Source of the DNA: Amphiura filiformis
Taxonomy: Eukaryota > Echinodermata > Ophiuroidea > Amphilepidida > Amphiuridae
Direction of reading: 5' to 3'
DNA: 64,000 nt
Assembly (NCBI RefSeq): GCF_039555335.1
Contig: NW_027305511.1
Span: 328,501 to 392,500, forward strand
Of this stretch, positions 11,301 to 19,522 are shown piece by piece. Below the pieces are notes generated by a model. It had not been told where the DNA came from, made no database searches, and saw only the letters and a program-made list of their open reading frames with translations. Made by a program: the position numbers and the translations under genes. Position 1 is the first letter of the stretch. Every line of letters starts with the position of its first letter.

Positions 11301-14300
11301 CCTGAAATTTGGAATGAATATGCTTTAATCCCTGATCTGTGCATTGAGCCTACTTTTGAAAATGTTACCTTTTTTTTTTTCTATTCCAGCCTTGGCTGTA
11401 GTTTGTAAAGGCGCTTTGACCTTTAATTAGATAATATGCGCGGTATAAATTGTATATGTATGTATGTATGTATGTACCTACATACTTCAATGTGAATGTC
11501 TGCCATACGAAAGTTGCCCATGACGAAAATTTTCACATGACATGATTCTTGGACATAGTTGATAACCTTACCCCCTTAAGTCTGTAAAAATAGGCGCAAT
11601 GCACAGATCTTGTTGAGAGCTTTAATTTGATAATGAGCTTCATACGATGTTTAGTTCTTGCTCCTCATTTTTTGGCGTTTCTCGGTTTTTTATACAAATT
11701 AGCTAAATTAATATTCATAAAACTATGCACAAATGTATTTCTCCATATGGCCATCATATATGTATAACCTAACAATGATGTGATGTTTAGTTACCAAAAT
11801 AAGTCAATCCCAGGTCTAATACCCTAAAATTTACACTCCTCCTGTGGAAGATTTTGGAAATATCTTCTACAAGGGGAGTATGAATTTCAAATGGAATGAA
11901 CACATTAGGCAGTTCATTTGAAACTCACCCTCCCTCAGTGGAAGATTCGGGTTGAATCTTTCTTAGAGGGTGTATGAAATTCAAATGAAGCTGCCTAATG
12001 TGTTCATTGCATTTGAAATTCATACTCCACCTGTGCAAGATATTTCCTAAATCTTCCACAGGGGTAATGTGGATTTTAAATGGAATAGCCCATTGTCTAT
12101 GGAAGGCTACAGTGTAAAGATGCCCTTTTTACGCACTATAAACCAATTAAATTGCAATAATAAGTGAGAAAAAAGTGTAAGTGATTAAGGAATTAGGTGA
12201 ATTAAATCAATTACTATTGGGCAATTGTTGGTGTAAGGAAAAACGGTAAGGGAAATGAAAGAGAAAAGAATAATAATATTACAAGATGAAAAAAGGCGAA
12301 GACTGCAAAAAAATATAAACTGGCATCTTATATCGCATGTATTTGAATCCTTCAGCGCCCTACACAAGATTCAACGTCACCTCGGATAGAACTAATCCGG
12401 GAAGAAGTAGAACCCGCAAATGAGGGCGCATTCTCATACGGCGGTAAGTCGAATTAAAGCGATTAATATCAATGTATATATCCTTATTTGGGAACAGCTC
12501 ATTAGTCCGAAAATGGCTTGGATTTAAGGCATTTTAGGTAATGATTAGGGTATAAAGGGTTAAGTTAAGGGTTATGGTAGAATTAGGGTTATGGTTAGTG
12601 TTAAGGAATGTGGTTATTTATGCTAGGCTTAGAAGCAGATTTAGGATTAGAGTCAGGGTTAGGTTTAGGGTTAGCATTATGGTTTACGTGCTATGAAGTT
12701 TAGGGTTATGAGTTTCCATTCAACAGTCATTTTATGCTGGAACACATTCAGACGGAAGCGTTTATTTACAACTCAACGTCGTTCATTAACAGTTTAATAT
12801 CAATCCTAAGGTTAATTTTTGTATTGCTTACATTTCTTTTGTTTTTCTAAAAGCTCGACTTCCGATACAGGTGACAACGTCATCATGGTCAGGGGATGAA
12901 AACATATTCCGTTCTTTCTTTGTGGAGGTAACATTTTTGTGTAATTTTCATGCGATCATACATTACCTTATATTAAAGTGAAATTAAAGTCTCGTTTATT
13001 ATTTTTATGAAAACTTAACTTCACTTAATACACTTTCTTTACATGCTGCATGACTTTTAACATGAAGATCAAGTGATTAGTATGAAGGGCAGTTAAATGA
13101 AGTAACCAAGTACAATCAAAATTCATAGCAAGATTTATGTAAAGCACTTTTTAGATGCTGCGAATCAGAAACTGTACTCGTTTGTATGAAACGTTGTAGT
13201 GTTAACAGTCTTTGCTTCGCGCCATGCCAAACACATGATTATTTGTGACCCACGGGACAAAAACTTGAAAAGATCCAGCATTGGGTGCGTCCCCAATATA
13301 TCAAGTGTGTCACGAGATCTACTAGTTTGCACACTTACGTGCCCGATATCCTTTTACATCCTTCCCCGAGTGCTCGGGTACAATTTAAAACAATGAAATG
13401 TCATCTAAACAATGACCATCAATAGTAGGCCTACTACTTATCTATTCAGCACCATAGCAACCTTATGTCACAGTATGTCCTATTATTAACATACTCCTCT
13501 TGGAACTGGTGGCTATTTTAATTGCAATTGATCTGTAATACAGTCCCCTGTGCTATGGGTGAGCCCCAAATATTGATCATATTTATTGTATAAATTCCAA
13601 TCTTATACGTAGGGTTTCCGTTCACCAAAAGCCTTCCTTGTGATGAATTGTCCGGAGAAGAACCAGGAGGAACTATGGCGAGCTGTACACTCCAGTAATA
13701 GTCAGGCTATAGTCATGCTAGATGGTGTGACAAAGGTTTGTAGACCTCAAATAAAAGGCACAATTGTGTTTGACAAGATTCAAGCACTACATTTTTAGTG
13801 CGCAGGACGTGATGTATTAGGCAGTGCCACTGATTAACCGCTCGCCGATAGTCGGCGACTGCATTAAAACCCAGACATGTTGAAATTATGTTGATGGTAC
13901 GCGCGTACTCTTTGTAGACTTAAATGTTGTAAGGCACCACATCGAATTTGATCCTATAGCACTATCGGGCCCGGTTATGTAGCGATGACTCTTTCTTTCA
14001 TATCATGGTGATGTAAAGAATTGTATCAAGCATAATAATTAACATTAATTGCATAGTATTATTGATTTTATTTAAATAAAAAACGAAAGCACTGCACAAA
14101 TGTTCAGGGTACGATTGACAGAGCCACGGCACGTATCAGGAGCTATAGAAGCAAATCAGATGTGCCTAAAGGGATCCCGCTTTGTATTCTAGTATACGTG
14201 TCATCGTTGCTATATGCTTTTCTGTTTATTTTATTTCACCATCACGTTTACACTTGCTACTCAACTTTTAAGTGTTCGGGGCTTCTGTCACTGTAACGCC

Positions 14301-16809
14301 TTTGCCACTTCGTGACGGCTGTTGCAAAAGACTTTTTACCAAATAAAAGAAGGCAAAGGAAAATACACTACGTGTATATAATGTAAGCCCTTTGAACCAG
14401 AAAATATTTTTCTTATCTTTTCACTCACAGAATGCTCCTATGTACGTGCCACAGAAAGATTCAAATATGATACAAGACTTATCAACTATAGAATTACTAG
14501 AGGAGATCACTGACTCGCAAGTGGTAACGGAAAGGATCCTGAAGCTGTCTGAGGGGAAGGTAATGGTAAACGAGTGTCATGACTCATAGTGAAGGCGCTC
14601 AACTGCTTTGATACTTTTGATGCACGAAGGCCCCATCAACTGTCAAATGTCTATCAGCTATTGCAGATAGGGCCTGGACATGACAAAACGCAATTAATTT
14701 CACATAAAAATATTTTTAATAAAAAAATTTAAAATGTATTTTTCTCGGCATTTTCATTTCATTTTCATCTTTATAGGATACATCTGAATCTCGACGAATC
14801 AAACACTTCCAGTTCCATGATTGGTCGACAGACTCCCCCGTGCCGTCTACTATTCAAGGTTTCCTTGGCTTATTGAGGTTGGTTGCTATATGGCAGACCA
14901 GCCAATCACAGGGGAACCCGGAAAGACATCGTGTTATTATACACAGCTCGTAAGTTATCCAAGTTTTTATTGTGAAAAAATATAACACAATTCGGCGTAG
15001 TATCCAGTTCAAAATATTTGTTTCTGTTGCAGTGACGTTACCAAATGACTTCATGAAAGTACATTACAATTACATTACAAATTCAGAATTTGAAAATGAA
15101 TTGAGCGAAAAAAAGACGAATACATTTGTAGGGTTTTGATCAACTTTGAAATTTCACCTCAGTAATAGGATGGATGATAAGCGGTCATTTTGGATAATAT
15201 AGAATTAAAACACTAATTTAAATTTTGATGTTTTTGTGTGAGATTTTGCGAGATGGGTGCATTTAAAATGGCTCTGGTGCTATTAAAAGTGGGACAATAT
15301 TTTTAGGTTGACTGGGCTAATATTGAGTGTTTCTTTTGTAGTGACGAATCAAGAAGTGTTTTATTCTGTGTACTTGCAAACATCATGGATCAGCTGCAGG
15401 TAGAGCGAGTCATAGATGTGTATTATAACGTGAAGAAATTACGCTCATCACATCCACAAATGCTACGCTCTAAGGTAATCCATTGGTGCATATCACCGGG
15501 AAAAGGGGGCGGGTATGATAGAAAGATCTATAATTGGTACATGACACCGATTACGCTATAGGGCCGATATTAACATACATCCATGCGTACGGACGGATGG
15601 TTCAGATTGCAATAGAAAGAGACATCGGTGCTTATCGGGGCACCTATAGCCCTATCGGACCAAAATCAACATGGTACCTTCTGCTCATCACGTCCATACA
15701 TTATGCTACACTCGTATAAGTAGTCTATGGTATCCGTTCAGCAGTCTTATCAAATATTGCTACGCTCGTAATCCGTTTGTGTACGGACGGAGGTTTCAGA
15801 TTGCAATAGTAAGACCCATCGGTGCCTATCGGGGCACCGATAGCTTTATAGGACCACACTAAACGTCGTTCCTTACGTCATCACATTTACAAATGATATG
15901 TTCTGAGGTAGTCTTGTGTCTACTTCTTTGTGAAAAGTGGCACCCACCAAGCAGCCAACCAAATAACTATTGAATATATGTAGGGGCCAGTGCCAGAGCC
16001 GTCGGTACATATTGGGACACTGGTAGCGCTATAGGAGGCAAGTTTAACGTAGGCCTAGTACCTTACGCTCAACAACTTCACAGATGTCTAATTGATGTCT
16101 ATTTTGTTAAGGAAGTCGCCAAATTGAAATATTATATAATATTGCGAGGTTAGCGCAAACAGGCCATAGCTGCCAGGTGTCATATTTTAAAACGTGTATA
16201 CTATTATACAGGGTGTATCAAAATATAATAAAATAAACAGTTTGAAACAATTCCACTACATAATTATGTATAAGCTAATTTGTCAAAATGCTTGTTATCT
16301 TGTCCTCCCACAACTGTAAAATCAGTGGCGTGTGACCAATAATAAGGGCCCATTTTTGTATGCTGTGTAAAAATTCAGTTGCAAATCGCGCGATATAGCT
16401 TAATCCCACTGGGCATACAGGCGTAGAATGGCGATATATCTGTACGCTGGCGGCACAAACACGTAAACGCACTAATTCAAATCTGCCACCGAGAAATCCA
16501 GCATGGCGTTACTCTCAACTTAAGACGAAACACACTATACTTTGTTTGGTTCATATCGTAAAGATGCTCTTTGTGCTCATCTCTCATAATATTAAAACAC
16601 AAAAGTACACATTGGCTTCATTGCAGGAACAATATGAATTTCTTTACGAATGCATGTGGCATCATTTGAAACCCTTGCCGATAAGTTTTGACCAGTTACT
16701 GAATGTGAACACACCATCGCAAGACATCACCATCCTACAACTCCAATCTAATGTGGACACACCATCGCAAGATACCACCATGCTACAACTCCAAACATCT
16801 AATGTTTGA
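2260..16809 (+). CDS. Receptor-type protein tyrosine phosphatase, R4 (PTPRA/PTPRE)-like, 3' part (13 exons)
   Basis: Thirteen exons splice in one frame with matched phases: 2260-2357, 3935-4060, 5379-5533, 6202-6340, 7051-7200, 10291-10363, 10581-10666, 12871-12927, 13613-13735, 14431-14559, 14777-14949, 15342-15474 and 16627-16809, giving about 541 residues and a stop. The product would remove phosphate from tyrosines of membrane-proximal proteins; the N-terminal half of D1, the transmembrane segment and the ectodomain lie upstream of the window. D1 shows GPL-x-N-x-VEDWW, a WPD-like loop reading WPE, and the signature HCNTGSGRTG formed across the 5533/6202 splice. The phrases DAMLDMM and QYTFIYDALLE resemble the PTPRA/PTPRE group most closely, by memory of the family. 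D2 follows but lacks the catalytic Cys and Arg. The C-terminus ends in a duplicated TPSQDxTxLQLQ segment. The family is certain; orthology is not. Confidence 0.85.
2386..2952. repeat. Diverged foldback element, GGCTATTCCA family
   Basis: The left end reads GGCTATTCCAGTTGATATCC and the right end is the complement of a relative of it (GGATTTCAAATGGAATAGC). Inner words (GGAATTCC, TTAAGGT) are also mirrored. Better-preserved relatives occur at 11820-12093, 59695-59870 and 61701-61837. It lies immediately after the donor of the first RPTP exon. Confidence 0.5.
2953..3934. other. RPTP intron sequence
   Basis: AT-rich intronic DNA between two confident exons. No second gene, RNA gene or clear element was recognised. 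Confidence 0.6.
3935..4060 (+). CDS. RPTP exon: D1, QYWPDEG-like segment
   Basis: The acceptor TTCAACACACAG and donor GTATAC bracket 42 codons in phase 0 at both ends. It encodes SICEKYWPDEGELNKYE and then a strand-rich segment ending LELTK. The K-YWP-[DE]-G-x-x-x-YG pattern is standard for the middle of classical PTP domains. Confidence 0.85.
5116..5346. mobile_element. PIF/Harbinger-like MITE with TAA duplication, copy 1
   Basis: Terminal inverted repeats read GGGACCGTTCACAAACACTT on the left and are complemented on the right. A TAA flanks each end (5113-5115 and 5347-5349). Three-base TWA duplications are typical of PIF/Harbinger elements. The interior is G-rich and C-rich with no coding capacity. 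A second copy is at 52512-52784 and a related longer element at 43388-45367. It sits only 32 bp before an RPTP exon acceptor. Confidence 0.75.
5379..5533 (+). CDS. RPTP exon: D1, WPE loop to PTP-loop start
   Basis: The acceptor CACCTCTAG and donor GTACGT enclose 51 codons plus two bases. It encodes ACSDEVRQIKHFQMSSWPER and runs on to PPILVHC plus the first two bases of the next codon. The HFQMSSWPE segment corresponds to the mobile WPD loop, but the general-acid Asp is Glu. The exon ends just after the nucleophilic Cys codon, and the splice completes Asn. Confidence 0.9.
5534..6201. other. RPTP intron inside the active-site codon run
   Basis: This intron interrupts the phosphatase signature motif right after His-Cys, in phase 2. 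It is AT-rich and contains no other recognisable feature. Confidence 0.7.
6202..6340 (+). CDS. RPTP exon: D1, signature motif C-terminal half
   Basis: With the previous exon it forms HCNTGSGRTG, fitting the H-C-x5-R-[ST] active-site signature, followed by VDAMLDMM, KVDVYDFVKQMREIRAEMVE and TV. Cys and Arg of the P-loop are intact. The Q-loop Gln that positions water in classical PTPs (the Q of QT after MV) is Glu here (MVET). The donor is GTAAGT. Confidence 0.9.
6572..6890. repeat. Large foldback (hairpin) element in RPTP intron
   Basis: Two arms of about 140 bp are nearly perfect complements around a spacer of about 30 bases (GGATGTTACAATGTAGCGCC and what follows). The outermost arm sequence is ATGAATTAAAGTTTTAACTT on the left and its complement on the right. 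The right arm also carries a 64-residue open frame and a donor-like CCAGGTGAGC, but an exon role is not supported (the phase fails). It is probably a foldback MITE. Confidence 0.8.
7051..7200 (+). CDS. RPTP exon: end of D1 and D1-D2 linker
   Basis: The acceptor CATTTAAG and donor GTAAGT enclose 50 codons in phase 0. It encodes AQYTFIYDALLESLLAKKTG and then a charged linker ending DDQHL. QY-x-FIY-x-ALLE is the conserved last helix of the D1 domain in the PTPRA/PTPRE type. Confidence 0.88.
7355..8477. mobile_element. AAAACGTTTT-rich interspersed element, copy 1 (interrupted)
   Basis: It starts CCCAGCAAACACACAATGTT and contains repeated AACGTTTT words and AACCCGACATT/AATGTCGGGTT on the two strands. 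It is interrupted at TTAA by the MITE at 7392-7847. A better copy, with a right end reading GTGTTTGCTG, lies at 52092-53381. The right boundary here is approximate and abuts the minisatellite. It has no coding capacity; the superfamily is unknown. Confidence 0.6.
7392..7847. mobile_element. TTAA-flanked MITE with GGGGGTACTACACCC ends
   Basis: The ends are GGGGGTACTACACCC and its complement GGGTGTAGTACCCCC, each flanked by TTAA (7388-7391 and 7848-7851). Precise TTAA flanks suggest piggyBac-type mobilisation (inference). Removing the element restores the host word GGTTTAAATGTCGGG, which fits the surrounding repeat. Inside, a segment of about 90 bp (GTCTTGAGTCACTGAAATTT) occurs twice directly (near 7610 and 7705) and once inverted (near 7470-7545). 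Confidence 0.8.
8482..10205. repeat. Minisatellite, 110-bp unit, about 15.7 copies
   Basis: The unit contains CAGATGATCGTGTTCAGTCC and recurs at 8482, 8592, 8702, 8812, 8922, 9032, 9142, 9251, 9361, 9471, 9581, 9691, 9801, 9910, 10020 and 10130. Copies differ by scattered substitutions; two-copy blocks repeat (the TTGGATGATC variant at 8702 and 8922; the GGAAGTGCCC variant at 9361 and 9471), which shows higher-order unequal exchange. It lies inside the RPTP intron between the D1-D2 linker exons and ends about 85 bp before the next acceptor. Confidence 0.95.
10291..10363 (+). CDS. RPTP exon: start of D2
   Basis: The acceptor TTGATACAG and donor GTAAGT bracket 24 codons plus one base. It encodes ALECLFMLGNGGNGDYEKND followed by IENL. 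It is a weakly conserved entry segment, accepted because its phase joins both neighbours without a break. Confidence 0.7.
10581..10666 (+). CDS. RPTP exon: D2, DEYINTAM segment
   Basis: The acceptor TTATTTTCAG and donor GTATGT give 28 codons after completing an Ala codon. It ends SEHAEPDEYINTAM, corresponding to the conserved DYINAS motif of PTP domains in a diverged form. Confidence 0.8.
11820..12093. repeat. Palindromic foldback MITE, GGCTATTCCA family
   Basis: The arms are mirrored: CTGTGGAAGATTTTGGAAAT on the left, and on the right CTAAATCTTCCACAGG and GGATTTTAAATGGAATAGCC. The inner arms ACACATTAGGCAG and CTGCCTAATGTGT also pair. The same word set occurs at 61701-61837 and, more diverged, at 59695-59870 and 2386-2952. 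Confidence 0.75.
12356..12443 (+). other. Possible alternative (frame-breaking) exon of the RPTP gene
   Basis: A CCTTCAG acceptor and a CGGTAAGT donor bracket 88 bases that read openly in the incoming phase 0 (RPTQDSTSPRIELIREEVEP then ANEGAFSYG). Joined to the next exon at 12871 it shifts frame and meets TGA after nine codons, so including it would truncate D2. Skipping it keeps the frame. It may be a poison exon or just a chance open stretch. Confidence 0.3.
12543..12716. repeat. Degenerate TTAGGG-like tract
   Basis: About 170 bp of loosely repeated GTTAGGG, GGGTTATGG and GGTTTAGGG words. It resembles a decayed interstitial telomeric repeat or a simple repeat. The units are irregular, so a telomeric origin is only a suggestion. 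Confidence 0.5.
12871..12927 (+). CDS. RPTP exon: D2, short 19-codon exon
   Basis: The acceptor CCGATACAG and donor GTAACA flank 57 bases in phase 0, encoding VTTSSWSGDENIFRSFFVE. It follows the YINTAM segment and precedes a segment like FIATQGP. Family conservation is weak, and the call rests on splice sites and phase. Confidence 0.7.
13613..13735 (+). CDS. RPTP exon: D2, FLVMNCPEKNQEELWRAV segment
   Basis: The acceptor TATACGTAG and donor GTTTGT enclose 41 codons in phase 0. The segment corresponds to the FIATQGPL-x-x-T-x-x-DFW-x-M region of PTP domains in a diverged form; the Trp and a following AIVML strand are kept. Confidence 0.82.
14431..14559 (+). CDS. RPTP exon: D2 middle segment
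   Basis: The acceptor TCACTCACAG and donor GTAATG flank 43 codons in phase 0 (NAPMYVPQKDSNMIQDLSTI, ending LKLSEGK). It occupies the position of the QYWP to beta-strand region but has lost the WP motif. Accepted by phase and position. Confidence 0.75.
14777..14949 (+). CDS. RPTP exon: D2, WPD-loop equivalent to pseudo-active site
   Basis: The acceptor TTTATAG and donor GTAAGT enclose 57 codons plus two bases. It encodes RRIKHFQFHDWSTDSPVPST and then an alpha-helical stretch ending RHRVIIHS plus two bases of the next Ser codon. HFQFHDW aligns with the HFHGWP region, but WPD reads WST, and the His that precedes the catalytic Cys is followed by Ser. Confidence 0.88.
15342..15474 (+). CDS. RPTP exon: D2, degenerate PTP loop and following helix
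   Basis: The acceptor TTCTTTTGTAG and donor GTAATC give one base plus 44 codons. Across the splice the loop reads HSSDESRS in place of HC-x5-R, so neither the catalytic Cys nor the phosphate-binding Arg is present. It continues VLFCVLANIMDQLQVERVID and VYYNVKKLRSSHPQMLRSK, which keeps the helical core. Its last 35 bases are echoed in downstream tandem copies. Confidence 0.88.
15447..16110 (+). repeat. Degenerate tandem copies that include the 3' end of an RPTP exon
   Basis: The exon end and donor (TTACGCTCATCACATCCACA, then ATGCTACGCTCTAAGGTA) recur in altered form near 15680-15722, 15862-15910 and 16060-16100. Intervening sequence also repeats: ACGGACGGATGGTTCAGATT at 15589 and its relative near 15783, and ATCGGGGCACCTATAG near 15638 and 15828. 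The unit is about 190-235 bp. Some copies keep a donor-like GGTAG or GTAAG. This is a local expansion of an exon-intron boundary. Confidence 0.7.
16627..16809 (+). CDS. RPTP terminal exon
   Basis: The acceptor GGCTTCATTGCAG precedes EQYEFLYECMWHHLKPLPIS; the stop TGA is at 16807-16809. EQYEF-x-Y is the closing helix motif of PTP domain D2. The tail holds two copies of V-x-TPSQDxTxLQLQ, an internal duplication of about 16 residues absent from family members I know. A possible polyadenylation signal AATAAA occurs at about 17154. Confidence 0.85.
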   Translation, partial: EQYEFLYECMWHHLKPLPISFDQLLNVNTPSQDITILQLQSNVDTPSQDTTMLQLQTSNV

Positions 16810-19360
16810 AGCCTGGCATTCAAATATTTGCAAACAGTCTAAGGCTATTTTAAGAGCATAACTTGGTAAGGGTATGCTTGACAGCGTTCAGAATACTTCA
16901 TGGTATACGGTCTGATTTATAGCAGGCAATCGCAGGACTACCTTGCAAAAAAGATCGTGTGTTTTAAAATATCTCATAAATATGCATTTACTGAATCAAA
17001 AACAAATTGATATCTTGTGTTTTGAACTACCTCATGAAATTAACTTGTCTGAATGGGTAGTATATTCTGAGGTAGCACAGTGTGTGCAAGAGCAACTCAT
17101 ATTGACAAATGAGACCTTTGCCGGTTTTTTTTTGGGGGGGGGGGGAATGTAATAATAAACTTTTGGATCGGCAGATAAATATCAAACCTTTAAACTCAAT
17201 TGTCTCAAACCTTGTTTATTGAAACTTAAGTCCTTCTTTCATAGTACCACCCTTTCCTGGTTATAACTATATAAGATATGTATTCACCTGAAGATCGCCT
17301 TTGCGTGAAACACCGTGTTGTGAAATGTTATAAAATCTGTGTTTATATTTTAAAATAGCTCTACCATTTATTGGTATCGAGCACTGTATAGCTGTCTGTG
17401 ATACTTTTTTTTTATGATTGTATTAAAAGAATTCGTTTAATGTAAATTATGTTGTAAAGCACAATCAGTTTATTTTCTTATTTTAAACTAAAAAACTGTT
17501 TATAAGCAAAGTGGCCTATAAAAATTGAAGATAAAGAACACACGGTTGTTTGATGACATTTAAAACAGAGTCATTTTCAAGAAAAGTTCATCAATGCGCT
17601 GGCGTAGTGCACGATATGACCGTTACTAGGTCAACTGGCTCACGCTTTTTTTGTTACGAACCAGTGATAGGAATGATCACAACACGAAACCTAAGGCTTC
17701 ATAATTCGGAATATGTGTATGAGCCTAGGCTTGAACCAGTAACCAATGGATACTAACGTGCACCTCGTCAGCGAATTATGGTGCTATTTATCTTAAATCT
17801 TGTTTGAATCTTTATACAAGGGGTAGACACTTGTACAATGGAATTAGAACATCAGAAAAAAAAAGACTTATAAATGACAAGGAAATTTTCAAAAACACTT
17901 TTTATCATGAAATGTAAGGAATAAAACATATTATTTGGTTAATTAGAATTAAAAAAATATATGTAAATAGCGCCCTCAATTTGCACACAAATGTACAATT
18001 TATAGAAAAAATACCAAAAAAAAAAACAAAAGGATGAATAATTTGATATATGAACGAAAATCTATGTTGAAAATAGCTAAAAAAACATATGTGTATATTA
18101 GTGTGATAGCTGTTGGTATTGTTCCGGTTTAGAATTGAACATTGTTTTTATTTAGAAAAATTAATAAATGATCACATCATAACAACCGTACACAGAAATG
18201 AAGGTCGCTTAACAAAAAGCAAACAAAAAACATGTGAAGAATATCAGCATTTGGATTTTGAATGATGAGATTATAGTATCAAGTTTTATGAAAGTTTGAT
18301 ACATAGCAAAAGTGTCGCTTTGTTACACAGTTTACGTTAGTAGAAATTACGATTATTAAAATATGATTATATTAAACTCAATATAATTACAAACAATTTC
18401 ATATTTTTAAGATTAAAGATATGCATAGTAGAGTTTTGCGAGTTTCTTTAATGAATGTGACAGCAAATGTAATAAACTATTTACAAGTATTTCTGCAAAA
18501 CGCAGTTTATTGTGTATTATACTATTTAAAAATTAGAAGATTCTTAGTATGTAAGGAAGGGCTAGATCTTTTAACACCTCTGAAGCCTATGCATGATGAA
18601 ATTTTATATTCTACAGCTCTTTCAATATTGAAGTATTGAATATCAGGGGACCATGGTTTATTATATTAAAGTCTGATGCAATGTTAGCTGACAAAAATGA
18701 TTATAATAAAGTTTCAATATAAAACTCAAACTTTTTGTTATGTGTCAATTTAACAGCATTAAAAAACCGCGCTCGGCGAATCCCTATGATGTGATCACGC
18801 CTAAGTCGCTGGGTGAATCATTTAAGGTACTGCGAGGGTTATAAGGGGACGGTGTTTAGTACTCCAGATTTGTCCGTATGGCGTGATCACTCTACACACC
18901 CAATTTGAGTAGAAGAACATGCAAAAAATACATGGGATACTGCTCAGCACTGCCCTGATTTGGTAAAACGATCTAACTTAAAATTTGGACATTTTGATAT
19001 AAATCCATATCACAATATGAAACATTTCCCACATAGTGTCGCTATGACGTCATTATGTGAGCGCCCTCTTGCAAAATTTGAAAGTTCTGGCTATGTACAA
19101 AAGTATAGGAAAATTGAATTTCGTTTGTAGAAACATATGGTGGGACTCACCACCCCCCCACCCCCAGGTGCTGGGGTACAAATGTTATCACTAAAATGAG
19201 CACAAAGGATGGATTTACAATTAGCTTGCGCCGTTTGGGCGTAAAGACGGGCAATTTTTTAGGGTTCTATGGTTAAGGGAAATAGAAGGAGAGAGAGAGA
19301 ATTAATGCTCACAAATCTGATTAAACTAAGTTGTCTTAGATACTCTAGCGGGGCGCTTCA
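16810..19360. other. Convergent intergenic region between RPTP and receptor subunit gene
   Basis: About 2.5 kb of AT-rich DNA between two genes that point toward each other. It contains a T/G homopolymer tract at 17125-17146 and possible RPTP 3' UTR. A tRNA-like word (GGCTTGAACC) near 17708 hints at a decayed SINE, but not convincingly. No gene was recognised. Confidence 0.6.
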
Positions 19361-19366
19361 TTTATT
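19361..19366 (-). terminator. Candidate polyadenylation signal of the receptor subunit gene
   Basis: AATAAA on the minus strand, 55 bases beyond the stop codon of the terminal exon. The position is suitable; usage is not shown. Confidence 0.4.
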
Positions 19367-19420
19367 ATTTTTTAGTTATGTTCTATGAAAATAACGTGCG
19401 GTTACTGCATTGCTCGTTGA

Positions 19421-19522
19421 CTACCCACGACGACCAAGCATAATAGCCAATCCCACTACGAAAACTATAGAGAAGATAACGAAAGAGACCAGGTCTAAGT
19501 ATTGCAGCCAGTCTCGCTTGGT
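19421..19522 (-). CDS. Receptor subunit exon 6: M4 and C-terminus
   Basis: On the minus strand, acceptor TTTAATTTTCAG precedes TKRDWLQYLDLVSFVIFSIV, which continues as a hydrophobic helix ending MLGRRG and stop TAG at 19421-19423. The intron before it is only 311 bp, leaving little room for a missed exon encoding more of the M3-M4 loop. Confidence 0.9.
   Translation of the reverse strand, partial: TKRDWLQYLDLVSFVIFSIVFVVGLAIMLGRRG

Noticed and set aside
12543-12716. True interstitial telomere array
   Set aside because: The TTAGGG-like units are too irregular and sparse.
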